From: Planktomarina sp.
GTDB taxonomy: Bacteria; Pseudomonadota; Alphaproteobacteria; Rhodobacterales; Rhodobacteraceae
Reading direction: 5' to 3'
DNA length: 6,253 bases
Assembly: GCA_022425445.1 (NCBI GenBank)
Contig: JAKMFM010000233.1
Coordinates: forward strand, 1 to 6,253
Positions 1-5,571 of this stretch are shown here, in pieces; positions within the stretch are counted from its first letter, which is position 1; each line of letters starts with the position of its first letter. A program made the translations under genes and the position numbers. The notes under the pieces were generated by a model. It worked only from the letters and a program-made list of their open reading frames with translations, made no database searches and was not told where the DNA came from.

Positions 1-1
1 A

Positions 2-736
2 TGGGTTCCGCAAATGGCCGATGGCGCGCAGGTGGTGCAGGGGGTGACACCCGGCGCGGCACAGCTTTATGCTCTGGCCCCCAATCTGCGGGGTTTGCAG
101 GCTGCTTTGGCGACCCCGGTCGGGGGAGTTTGTGTGTTCATTGCGGCCACCGAGGGTTTTAGCCGGGCCAATACAAATATTTCGCTCGCGGGTGCTGTGG
201 AGCGTGTGAATGAGGTGATCGCGGCGTTTAAGACCGAGGCGCCAGAGGGGGTGCGGCTGCGGGGCTACATTTCCTGTGTCACCGAATGCCCCTATGATGG
301 ACCGGTAGAGCCCTCGGAAGTGGCCCGGCTTGCGGAGCTGTTGCATCGCGCGGGCTGTGATGAAATTTCCCTCGGCGATACCATCGGCACTGCCGATCCT
401 GAGCAAGTGGCAGGCATGTTGAAGGCTGTGGTGCAGCGGGTGCCGGTGGACGCATTGGCTGGGCATTTTCATGATACTGCTGGACGGGCCCTCGCGAATA
501 TTGATGTGTCACTCGAGTATGGGCTGCGGATTTTTGATGCTGCCATCGCTGGGCTGGGCGGCTGTCCCTATGCGCCTGGAGCCAAGGGCAATGTCGATAC
601 CGAATTGGTCTATGATCATCTCATCACGCGCGGATATGAAATTTCCGGCAGGCCTGATCGTATGAAATTGGCGCAGGCGGCCCGCTTGGCGCGCAAAATT
701 CTGGGACGCGCAGAAGGCACAGCAGATGAAATTTGA
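2..736 (+). CDS. Hydroxymethylglutaryl-CoA lyase, 5'-truncated by window edge
   Basis: The enzyme cleaves 3-hydroxy-3-methylglutaryl-CoA to acetoacetate and acetyl-CoA, the last step of leucine degradation, in the cytoplasm. The reading frame is already open at base 2 (W-V-P-Q-M-A-D-G), a typical internal HMG-CoA lyase stretch, so the ATG at 14 is an internal methionine and roughly 50-60 N-terminal residues lie off the left edge. Counting from that methionine, the TIM-barrel metal and active-site set is present: D122 in LGDTIG, H151 and H153 in GHFHD, catalytic C184 in GLGGCPY and N193 in KGN. The spacings equal those of human D204, H233, H235, C266 and N275. The N-terminal Arg-Asp pair of the family cannot be checked here. 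The gene overlaps the following hydratase by 11 bases, as expected in a liu/gny-type operon. The name liuE or mvaB would fit. Confidence 0.95.
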   Translation, partial: WVPQMADGAQVVQGVTPGAAQLYALAPNLRGLQAALATPVGGVCVFIAATEGFSRANTNISLAGAVERVNEVIAAFKTEAPEGVRLRGYISCVTECPYDGPVEPSEVARLAELLHRAGCDEISLGDTIGTADPEQVAGMLKAVVQRVPVDALAGHFHDTAGRALANIDVSLEYGLRIFDAAIAGLGGCPYAPGAKGNVDTELVYDHLITRGYEISGRPDRMKLAQAARLARKILGRAEGTADEI

Positions 737-1508
737 CACGATAGAGAGCGAGACTGATGCGCGAAGAGTTTGTACGGTTTGGCTGAACCGGCCTGACAAA
801 CACAACGCATTATCGGCGCAGATGATCGACGAGCTGACCGAAATGGCCGCAATATTGCGCCAGGGCAATGCGCGCGTTGTGATTTTGGCCGCACGCGGCC
901 AAAGTTTTTGTGCTGGTGGGGATCTGCAGTGGATGCAAACCCAGATGCTGGCCGATCGCGCGACCCGGCAAGCGGGCGCCCGAAGCCTTGCGGCGATGCT
1001 GCAGTCCTGGAACACTCTGCCGCTGCCAGTGATTGGGCGTATTCACGGCAATGCTTTTGGCGGCGGGGTCGGGCTGGCCTCCATCTGTGATGTGGCCATT
1101 GGGGCTGAGACCGTTTGGATGGGGCTGACGGAAACCAAGCTGGGGCTGATTCCCGCAACCATCGGTCCTTACGTGATTGCGCGTATGGGCGAGGCGAAGG
1201 CGCGGCGTGTGTTTATGTCTGCGCGCAAGTTTTCGGCGCAAGACGCGCAATCTCTCGGGCTTTTGGCCAAAACTGTATCCCAAGAGGCGCTTGATCTGGC
1301 GGTGACGGCAGAGGTGACCCCCTATTTAAGCTGTGCGCCGGGGGCTGTGGCTGTGGCAAAAAAACTGGCGCGGCGGCTCGGGCCAGTCATTGATGAGCGG
1401 ACCATTGAAATGACGGTCACGGCTTTGATTGCGCAATGGGAAACTCCGGAGGCGGAGGAGGGAATTGCGGCATTTTTTGGCAAAACTGCGCCCAGCTGGC
1501 AGATCTGA
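726..1508 (+). CDS. Enoyl-CoA hydratase family, probable methylglutaconyl-CoA hydratase (LiuC/GnyH-like)
   Basis: This 260-residue crotonase-fold protein probably hydrates 3-methylglutaconyl-CoA to HMG-CoA, feeding the lyase encoded just upstream. Visible motifs are the first oxyanion-hole segment FCAGGDL (61-67), the second segment FGGGVGL (111-117) and the catalytic segment MGLTETKLGLIPA (132-144). E136 matches Glu164 of rat crotonase. The position of Glu144 is glycine (G116); as I recall, GGGVGL is usual in bacterial LiuC proteins, so this looks like a subfamily mark rather than damage. Length is normal for the family. The ATG at 726 lies inside the end of the lyase gene, with an AAGG at 714-717 eight bases upstream, which indicates translational coupling. 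The specific substrate is inferred from the neighbour; another short or branched enoyl-CoA is possible. Confidence 0.85.
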   Translation: MKFDTIESETDARRVCTVWLNRPDKHNALSAQMIDELTEMAAILRQGNARVVILAARGQSFCAGGDLQWMQTQMLADRATRQAGARSLAAMLQSWNTLPLPVIGRIHGNAFGGGVGLASICDVAIGAETVWMGLTETKLGLIPATIGPYVIARMGEAKARRVFMSARKFSAQDAQSLGLLAKTVSQEALDLAVTAEVTPYLSCAPGAVAVAKKLARRLGPVIDERTIEMTVTALIAQWETPEAEEGIAAFFGKTAPSWQI

Positions 1509-1544
1509 GGACGGGTTTGGGTAACTTTTTTGTAAGACCCGCTG

Positions 1545-1558
1545 GGATTGCGCAATCC
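1545..1558. repeat. Perfect 14-base palindrome upstream of the nuo promoter region
   Basis: The sequence GGATTGCGCAATCC is its own reverse complement. A further three-base match (CGC at 1540-1542 with GCG at 1561-1563) extends the symmetry, with two weak positions between. It lies in the 127-base gap between the hydratase gene and nuoA, directly before a TTGACC hexamer. It could be an operator for a dimeric regulator, or a hairpin (5-bp stem, GCGC loop) marking the end of the upstream transcript. No T-run follows it, so it is not a standard intrinsic terminator. I do not recognise it as a known operator. Confidence 0.5.
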
Positions 1559-1563
1559 GGGCG

Positions 1564-1592
1564 TTGACCCTTTAGTGCCTGAAGCGTAGTAG
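1564..1592 (+). promoter_or_regulatory. Candidate housekeeping promoter for the nuo operon
   Basis: A -35-like TTGACC (1564-1569) is followed after 17 bases by TAGTAG (1587-1592), a weak -10 match. It lies 44 bases before the nuoA start and is the only good TTGAC element seen in the gap. Alphaproteobacterial sigma-70 promoters often keep TTGAC with a poor -10, so it is plausible, but it rests on pattern alone. Read-through from the leucine genes is also possible. Confidence 0.4.
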
Positions 1593-1624
1593 AGGCGGCA
1601 AGCTGTGCCATAAGCGGCACATGT

Positions 1625-1630
1625 AAGGAG
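1625..1630 (+). promoter_or_regulatory. Ribosome binding site fixing the GTG start of nuoA
   Basis: AAGGAG is close to the ideal Shine-Dalgarno sequence and sits five bases before the GTG at 1636. No in-frame ATG near the expected N-terminus competes, so this site supports the unusual start codon. Confidence 0.8.
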
Positions 1631-1635
1631 CCAAC

Positions 1636-2001
1636 GTGGAAAATATTGCACAGGATTACCTCCCGATATTGATGTTGCTGGCGGTGGCAATCGGATTGGG
1701 CATTGTTTTATTATTGGCGGCAGCCGTTGTCGCGGTGCGCAATCCTGATCCGGAAAAAGTCTCGGCCTACGAATGCGGGTTTAATGCTTTCGATGATGCG
1801 CGGATGAAATTCGACGTGCGCTTTTACTTGGTAGCGATTTTGTTCATTATCTTCGATCTTGAAATAGCGTTTCTCTTCCCATGGGCCGTCGCATTTAAGG
1901 ATATTAGTATGCTGGCCTTTTGGTCGATGATGGTATTTTTGGCTGTGCTAACCATCGGATTTGCTTATGAGTGGAAGAAGGGGGCCTTGGAATGGGAGTG
2001 A
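1636..2001 (+). CDS. nuoA: NADH-quinone oxidoreductase subunit A (complex I, ND3 homologue)
   Basis: NuoA is a small inner-membrane subunit of proton-pumping complex I at the junction of the membrane and peripheral arms. The 121 residues form three predicted membrane helices (about 9-33, 61-84 and 92-111). Between the first two lies the conserved loop with PEKVSAYECGF (39-49), whose C47 corresponds to the ND3 Cys39 loop cysteine. The second helix carries FDLEIAFLFPW with the conserved acidic D74 and E76. The protein ends in EWKKGALEWE, typical of alphaproteobacterial NuoA. The start is GTG, chosen because of the AAGGAG five bases upstream and the expected length. This is the first gene of the nuo operon, and its end overlaps the nuoB start by 10 bases. 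Confidence 0.97.
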   Translation: MENIAQDYLPILMLLAVAIGLGIVLLLAAAVVAVRNPDPEKVSAYECGFNAFDDARMKFDVRFYLVAILFIIFDLEIAFLFPWAVAFKDISMLAFWSMMVFLAVLTIGFAYEWKKGALEWE

Positions 2002-2525
2002 TGGCAGGGGCAAATACTGCTGGCTTTGACCGCGACGTTGCCACTCGGGAGCTCAACAGTGAACTCCAGGACAAAGGCTTTTTGGTCACATCCACTGAGG
2101 ATATCATCAATTGGGCGCGCACGGGCAGTCTTCACTGGATGACATTTGGTCTAGCGTGCTGCGCTGTTGAGATGATGCATGCCTCCACGCCGCGCTACGA
2201 TTTGGAGCGTTTTGGTACGGCGCCACGGGCCAGCCCGCGTCAGTCCGATTTGATGATCGTTGCCGGAACTTTGACAAACAAAATGGCGCCGGCTCTGCGC
2301 AAGGTTTATGACCAAATGCCTGAGCCGCGATATGTGATCTCAATGGGGTCTTGTGCCAATGGCGGCGGCTATTATCATTATAGTTACTCGGTTGTCCGGG
2401 GCTGCGACCGGATTGTACCTGTCGACGTTTACGTGCCTGGCTGCCCACCAACCGCAGAAGCGTTGCTCTATGGTATTTTGCAGCTTCAAAGAAAAATTCG
2501 CAGAACAGGGACAATCGTGAGGTAA
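1992..2525 (+). CDS. nuoB: NADH-quinone oxidoreductase subunit B (complex I, PSST homologue)
   Basis: NuoB carries the terminal iron-sulfur cluster N2, which passes electrons to quinone, and lies in the connecting arm next to NuoD. With the ATG at 1992 the protein has 177 residues. The four [4Fe-4S] ligands are visible: C56 and C57 in GLACCAVEMM, C121 in MGSCANGGGYY and C151 in VPGCPPTAEALLYG. The ATG at 1992 gives the N-terminus MGVMAGANTAG and has a purine-rich AAGGGGG at 1979-1985 before it. The in-frame GTG at 1971 would add seven residues lying within nuoA, and the ATG at 2001 (M4) is a possible alternative start but has poorer spacing. The 10-base overlap with nuoA implies translational coupling. 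The stop region GTGAGGTAA doubles as the ribosome binding site of the next gene. Confidence 0.97.
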   Translation: MGVMAGANTAGFDRDVATRELNSELQDKGFLVTSTEDIINWARTGSLHWMTFGLACCAVEMMHASTPRYDLERFGTAPRASPRQSDLMIVAGTLTNKMAPALRKVYDQMPEPRYVISMGSCANGGGYYHYSYSVVRGCDRIVPVDVYVPGCPPTAEALLYGILQLQRKIRRTGTIVR

Positions 2526-2529
2526 GGTC

Positions 2530-2736
2530 ATGCAAATTTTGCTTGGTTCAGTTGTATCTCTAAAGAGTGGTGGTCCGTTGATGACCGTAGAAGAGTTTGG
2601 TGAACATGCGGATGCGCGCTGTTCATGGTTTGTTGATCAGGCAGTTCAACGCGAATGGTTCGCATTGGTTGCCCTGCAGCCTCAGGAGTCGCCGAAAGCT
2701 GGCGCCGTCTCTCGGGCTAAAAAGGTTGTGAAATGA
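2530..2736 (+). CDS. Small DUF2158/YodC-like protein inside the nuo operon
   Basis: This 68-residue protein is probably cytoplasmic and has no membrane segment. Residues about 5-51 resemble the DUF2158 (YodC) family: a G-x-V-V-x-LKSGGPLMTV block (11-20), then CSWF (31-34), then an aromatic/hydrophobic stretch (WFALVALQP, 43-51). This matches the family pattern of a small beta-rich domain with V-x-LKSGGP-x-MTV and C-x-W-F. The molecular function of the family is not established as far as I know. The tail from about 52 to 68 is basic (K56, R62, K64, K65, K68). Its GAGG (2519-2522) overlaps the nuoB stop, and its own stop overlaps the nuoC start in ATGA, so it should be translated in step with complex I subunits. 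It is not a known subunit; a role in assembly or regulation is speculation. The family call is from memory of motifs. Confidence 0.8.
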   Translation: MQILLGSVVSLKSGGPLMTVEEFGEHADARCSWFVDQAVQREWFALVALQPQESPKAGAVSRAKKVVK

Positions 2737-3344
2737 CACAGGCATTACAAGAATTGGGTGCGTTGATTGCATCAAAAAGGCCCGATTGTGTGCTGTCTTT
2801 TGACGTATCTTTCGGCGAGCTGACCATTGAAGTCGCGCCGTCAAATATCGTCGGGCTGGTCGATTTTCTAAAGTCGAACCGCAACTGCCGGTTTTCGACC
2901 TTGGTGGATATTACGGCCGTAGATTACCCAGGTCGCAAGAAACGCTTTGACGTCGTCTATCATTTGCTCAGCATGTATCAGAACCACCGCGTACGTCTGC
3001 GGGCCGCTGTGCGGGCTGATGATATGGTGGCGTCTATTGTAGAGGTGCACCCCTCGGCAAATTGGTTTGAGCGCGAAATTTTTGATATGTTTGGGATACT
3101 TTTTTCTGGACACCCGGATCTGCGTCGATTGTTGACCGATTACGGGTTCCGCGGCCATCCGCTGCGTAAGGATTTCCCAACGAGCGGGTATACTGAATTG
3201 CGTTACGATGAGGCTGAAAAGCGCGTGGTTTATGAGCCTGTGTCCCTCGTACAAGAATACCGCCAATTTGACTTTATGTCTCCTTGGGAGGGCGCAAAAT
3301 ATGTGCTGCCCGGCGACGAGAAGACGGATGGGGCCGAGGGATAA
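2733..3344 (+). CDS. nuoC: NADH-quinone oxidoreductase subunit C (complex I, 30 kDa homologue)
   Basis: NuoC is a cofactor-free peripheral-arm subunit that packs with NuoD and NuoB. The 203-residue protein is a stand-alone NuoC, not the NuoCD fusion of enterobacteria. Residues 53-65 (RFSTLVDITAVDY) and the complex I 30-kDa signature, which begins at E113-R114-E115 and runs through DMFGILFSGHPDLRR (118-132), are intact. They are followed by TDYGFRGHPLRKDFP (135-149), and the end FDFMSPWEGAKYVLPGDEK is typical of Rhodobacterales. The ATG at 2733 overlaps the previous stop in ATGA and has AAGG at 2722-2725, seven bases upstream. Only three bases separate its stop from the following sulfotransferase-family gene, where most bacteria would have nuoD. 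Confidence 0.97.
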   Translation: MTQALQELGALIASKRPDCVLSFDVSFGELTIEVAPSNIVGLVDFLKSNRNCRFSTLVDITAVDYPGRKKRFDVVYHLLSMYQNHRVRLRAAVRADDMVASIVEVHPSANWFEREIFDMFGILFSGHPDLRRLLTDYGFRGHPLRKDFPTSGYTELRYDEAEKRVVYEPVSLVQEYRQFDFMSPWEGAKYVLPGDEKTDGAEG

Positions 3345-3347
3345 GCC

Positions 3348-4244
3348 ATGGCCGATCCAACACTTCTGATCTGCGTGGGAGCGACGAAGGCGGGAACGTC
3401 TTGGATGTATCGCTATCTGCATGATCATAAGGAGTGTTTTGCGAGATCGGTCAAGGAATATTACTATTTTTTAAAGTTTAAATCTAAAAAATTAATGCGT
3501 CAGTTAAAGATTTTAAATCGGCTTTTGGTCCAATATGAGGCCCAGCTGATCGACACTGAAGCTGCGGATAATATCATCCGCATATTGAACTTGAGCCGAC
3601 GGATTGATGACACCAAAGCGCTCATCATGGCGCTATCTGCCGATCGCAGTGACGATTCCGCCTATCTGGAGTACCTTCAGGCTGGGCGGATGGATGAGAC
3701 TGTGTTGCTTGACGTTACGCCGGCCTACGCTTTGCTGGAACCCGCCGAAATCGCACGCATCTCCGCATTGCCTATTCGTGTGAAGTTACAATATCTGATG
3801 AATGACCCGTTGGAACGCCTCTGGTCGCATGTGGGCATGATGGCCAAACGCAGCTTGAAAGAGGGACAGGATTTCTTGGTCAACTGTCAACATATCCTCC
3901 AACGTGTTTTGCACTCGCAAGAAAAAGCCCATATTGTGACACGGGGCGATTACAAATCAAACATCTTAGGGTTTGCAGCGGTTTTTGATCGCTCGCAGTT
4001 TCAGGTCGGATTTTCGGAAAATCTGCAGGACGGTCCCAAGTTTGAAAGCATGTGCGCCCATTGGGGGATCAACGCGACAAGCGCGCGCCAGATTAAACCT
4101 GCACATGTCGGCGTTGTGGCGCCGTTTCCCGAAGGGTTGCGTCGGGAAACCTTGCAATTCTTGAAGGCGCAATACGAATTTGTTGCTGATAATTTCGTGG
4201 ATCTGCCAGAGAATTGGCGGAAAAATCGGGAGTTATTGGCATGA
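3348..4244 (+). CDS. Sulfotransferase-family protein inserted between nuoC and nuoD
   Basis: Family members move a sulfuryl group from PAPS to an acceptor; the acceptor here is unknown. The protein has 298 residues and no signal peptide. In order: the 5'-phosphosulfate loop GATKAGTSWMYRYL (11-24), a VKEYYYF strand (35-41), a long charged helical stretch (about 42-110), LLDVTPAYALL (120-130), the 3'-phosphate segment YLMNDPLERLWSH (149-161) and RGDYKSNI (199-206). These match the bacterial sulfotransferase order. The usual Arg of the R-D/N-P motif is Asn here (N152), while S160 is kept, so PAPS binding may be altered. GAGG at 3336-3339 precedes the ATG by eight bases. Bases 3421-3540 are about 30% GC by my count, against about 47-57% in nearby nuoC, and L42, L49, L53 and L56 all use TTA, which hints at transfer. 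It is not a complex I subunit. Confidence 0.85.
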   Translation: MADPTLLICVGATKAGTSWMYRYLHDHKECFARSVKEYYYFLKFKSKKLMRQLKILNRLLVQYEAQLIDTEAADNIIRILNLSRRIDDTKALIMALSADRSDDSAYLEYLQAGRMDETVLLDVTPAYALLEPAEIARISALPIRVKLQYLMNDPLERLWSHVGMMAKRSLKEGQDFLVNCQHILQRVLHSQEKAHIVTRGDYKSNILGFAAVFDRSQFQVGFSENLQDGPKFESMCAHWGINATSARQIKPAHVGVVAPFPEGLRRETLQFLKAQYEFVADNFVDLPENWRKNRELLA

Positions 4245-4294
4245 TATTACAGATCATCACAGGCCAAAACTTTGGCCAAGAGGGAGGTGCATAA
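4241..4294 (+). CDS. Possible 17-codon minicistron bridging the sulfotransferase gene and nuoD
   Basis: The open frame encodes MILQIITGQNFGQEGGA. Its ATG overlaps the sulfotransferase stop (ATGA, 4241-4244), and its TAA shares one base with the nuoD ATG (TAATG, 4292-4296). A GGGAG at 4228-4232 stands eight bases before the start. It exactly fills the gap, so it may serve to hand ribosomes on to nuoD rather than make a functional peptide. I recognise no homologue, and chance is possible for so short a frame. Confidence 0.3.
   Translation: MILQIITGQNFGQEGGA
4262..4277. repeat. Short inverted repeat just upstream of the nuoD ribosome binding site
   Basis: GGCCAAA (4262-4268) and TTTGGCC (4271-4277) are perfect reverse complements two bases apart. 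As RNA this would fold as a 6-bp stem with a four-base loop. It lies five bases before the GGAGG of nuoD, so it could affect nuoD translation or mark an mRNA processing site. No T-run follows, so it is not an intrinsic terminator. Confidence 0.45.
4283..4287 (+). promoter_or_regulatory. Ribosome binding site fixing the nuoD start
   Basis: GGAGG lies six bases before the ATG at 4294. It decides against the in-frame upstream ATG at 4180, which would add 38 residues read out of frame from the sulfotransferase gene and unlike any NuoD N-terminus. Confidence 0.8.
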
Positions 4295-5505
4295 TGGACG
4301 GCTCCAAATTTAACGACGCTTTGACTGGCGAGCAAAAGATACGCAATTTCAACATCAACTTCGGTCCACAGCACCCGGCGGCGCATGGTGTGTTGCGGCT
4401 GGTTCTGGAATTGGATGGCGAGATTGTGGAGCGTTGTGATCCGCATATTGGACTGCTGCACCGCGGCACAGAAAAGCTGATGGAAAGCCGGACCTATCTG
4501 CAAAATTTGCCCTATTTTGATCGGCTTGATTATGTGGCGCCGATGAATCAGGAGCACGCCTGGTGTTTGGCCATCGAAAAGCTGACTGGCACAATTGTGC
4601 CGCGCCGCGCCAGCCTTATCCGGGTGCTCTATTCTGAAATTGGGCGGGTGCTGAACCATTTGCTCAATGTGACCACACAGGCAATGGACGTGGGGGCGAT
4701 GACCCCGTTGACCTGGGGATTTGAAGAGCGCGAAAGGCTGATGATCTTTTACGAGCGGGCCTGCGGTGCGCGTCTGCATGCGGCCTATTTCCGCCCAGGC
4801 GGGGTGCATCAAGATCTACCAAGTGCTTTGATCGATGATATCGAAGAATGGGCCCAGACCTTCCCAACAGTTTTGCAAGACATCGACACGATGTTGACAG
4901 AAAATCGGATTTTCAAGCAGCGCAATGCTGATATCGGTTTGGTGACAGAAGACGATATTCAAAAATATGGCTTTAGCGGCGTTATGGTGCGCGGCTCGGG
5001 CTTTGCCTGGGATCTGCGTCGGGCGCAGCCCTATGAGTGTTATGATGAGTTTGAGTTTGATATTCCTGTTGGCAAAAATGGCGATTGTTATGACCGCTAT
5101 CTGTGCCGCATGGAGGAGATGCGCCAATCTGTGTCGATCATCAAGCAAGCGATTGGAAAATTGCGCCAGGAGCCGGGTGATGTCATGGCGCGTGGAAAAA
5201 TAACCCCGCCAAAACGCGGTGAGATGAAACAATCCATGGAAGCTTTGATCCATCACTTCAAGCTTTACACTGAGGGTTTCCATGTTCCGGCGGGTGAAGT
5301 CTATGCCGCCGTTGAAGCCCCCAAGGGTGAGTTTGGGGTGTATTTGGTCGCGGATGGCACGAATAAGCCCTATCGTAGCAAGATCAGAGCACCGGGATTT
5401 TTGCATCTTCAAGCGATGGATCATCTGTGCAAAGGGCACCAGCTGGCAGATGTGGCTGCAATTATTGGGACTATGGATGTGGTCTTTGGAGAGATCGACC
5501 GATGA
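4294..5505 (+). CDS. nuoD: NADH-quinone oxidoreductase subunit D (complex I, 49 kDa homologue)
   Basis: NuoD forms most of the quinone-binding pocket of complex I, next to NuoB. The protein has 403 residues, about the normal length for a separate NuoD. Near the N-terminus is NFGPQHPAAHGVLR (22-35). H31, Y80 (in FDRLDY) and D132 (in AMDVGAMTP) match bovine H59, Y108 and D160 by spacing; these contact or influence the quinone head group. The 49-kDa signature LLHRGTEKLMES (54-65) is intact, and the C-terminus MDVVFGEIDR is typical. The start at 4294 was chosen for the GGAGG six bases upstream and the conserved beginning of the protein. It is preceded by the sulfotransferase gene and a possible minicistron, and its TGA overlaps a second tiny frame in ATGA. 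No damage is seen. Confidence 0.97.
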   Translation: MDGSKFNDALTGEQKIRNFNINFGPQHPAAHGVLRLVLELDGEIVERCDPHIGLLHRGTEKLMESRTYLQNLPYFDRLDYVAPMNQEHAWCLAIEKLTGTIVPRRASLIRVLYSEIGRVLNHLLNVTTQAMDVGAMTPLTWGFEERERLMIFYERACGARLHAAYFRPGGVHQDLPSALIDDIEEWAQTFPTVLQDIDTMLTENRIFKQRNADIGLVTEDDIQKYGFSGVMVRGSGFAWDLRRAQPYECYDEFEFDIPVGKNGDCYDRYLCRMEEMRQSVSIIKQAIGKLRQEPGDVMARGKITPPKRGEMKQSMEALIHHFKLYTEGFHVPAGEVYAAVEAPKGEFGVYLVADGTNKPYRSKIRAPGFLHLQAMDHLCKGHQLADVAAIIGTMDVVFGEIDR

Positions 5506-5555
5506 CTTACCACGCCGTTCCTTATGAAATCTATACCGCGTCTTTGAACGCTTAA
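5502..5555 (+). CDS. Possible 17-codon minicistron between nuoD and nuoE
   Basis: The frame encodes MTYHAVPYEIYTASLNA. Its ATG overlaps the nuoD stop (ATGA, 5502-5505), with GGAGAG at 5488-5493 upstream, and it ends 16 bases before the nuoE start. It could be a leader that carries ribosomes towards nuoE, or the remnant of a small extra gene. The residues match nothing I recognise. Its length is well within chance. Confidence 0.25.
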   Translation: MTYHAVPYEIYTASLNA

Positions 5556-5571
5556 ACAACAGGGGCCTTAT

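Noticed and set aside
1264..1276. GGCCAAAACT in the hydratase gene resembling half of the repeat at 4262-4277
   Set aside because: A single short match within coding sequence without the second arm; best explained by chance.
509..1283. Long minus-strand open frames opposite the lyase and hydratase genes
   Set aside because: They mirror strongly coding plus-strand genes, have no recognisable domains and overlap each other; they are shadows.
1512..1541. Hairpin-like CGGGT ... ACCCG with a T-run in the gap after the hydratase gene
   Set aside because: The T-run is inside the loop rather than after the stem, and the stem is short or bulged, so it is not a credible intrinsic terminator.
1971..1991. 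Longer nuoB start at GTG 1971
   Set aside because: The extra residues lie within the conserved end of nuoA, do not resemble NuoB N-termini, and the ATG at 1992 has a suitable purine-rich site upstream.
4180..4293. Longer nuoD start at ATG 4180
   Set aside because: The 38 extra residues come from another frame of the sulfotransferase gene; GGAGG at 4283-4287 and the conserved protein start both point to 4294.
4816..5559. Minus-strand 247-codon open frame opposite nuoD
   Set aside because: It lies against a fully conserved nuoD and its product has no recognisable motif or fitting context.
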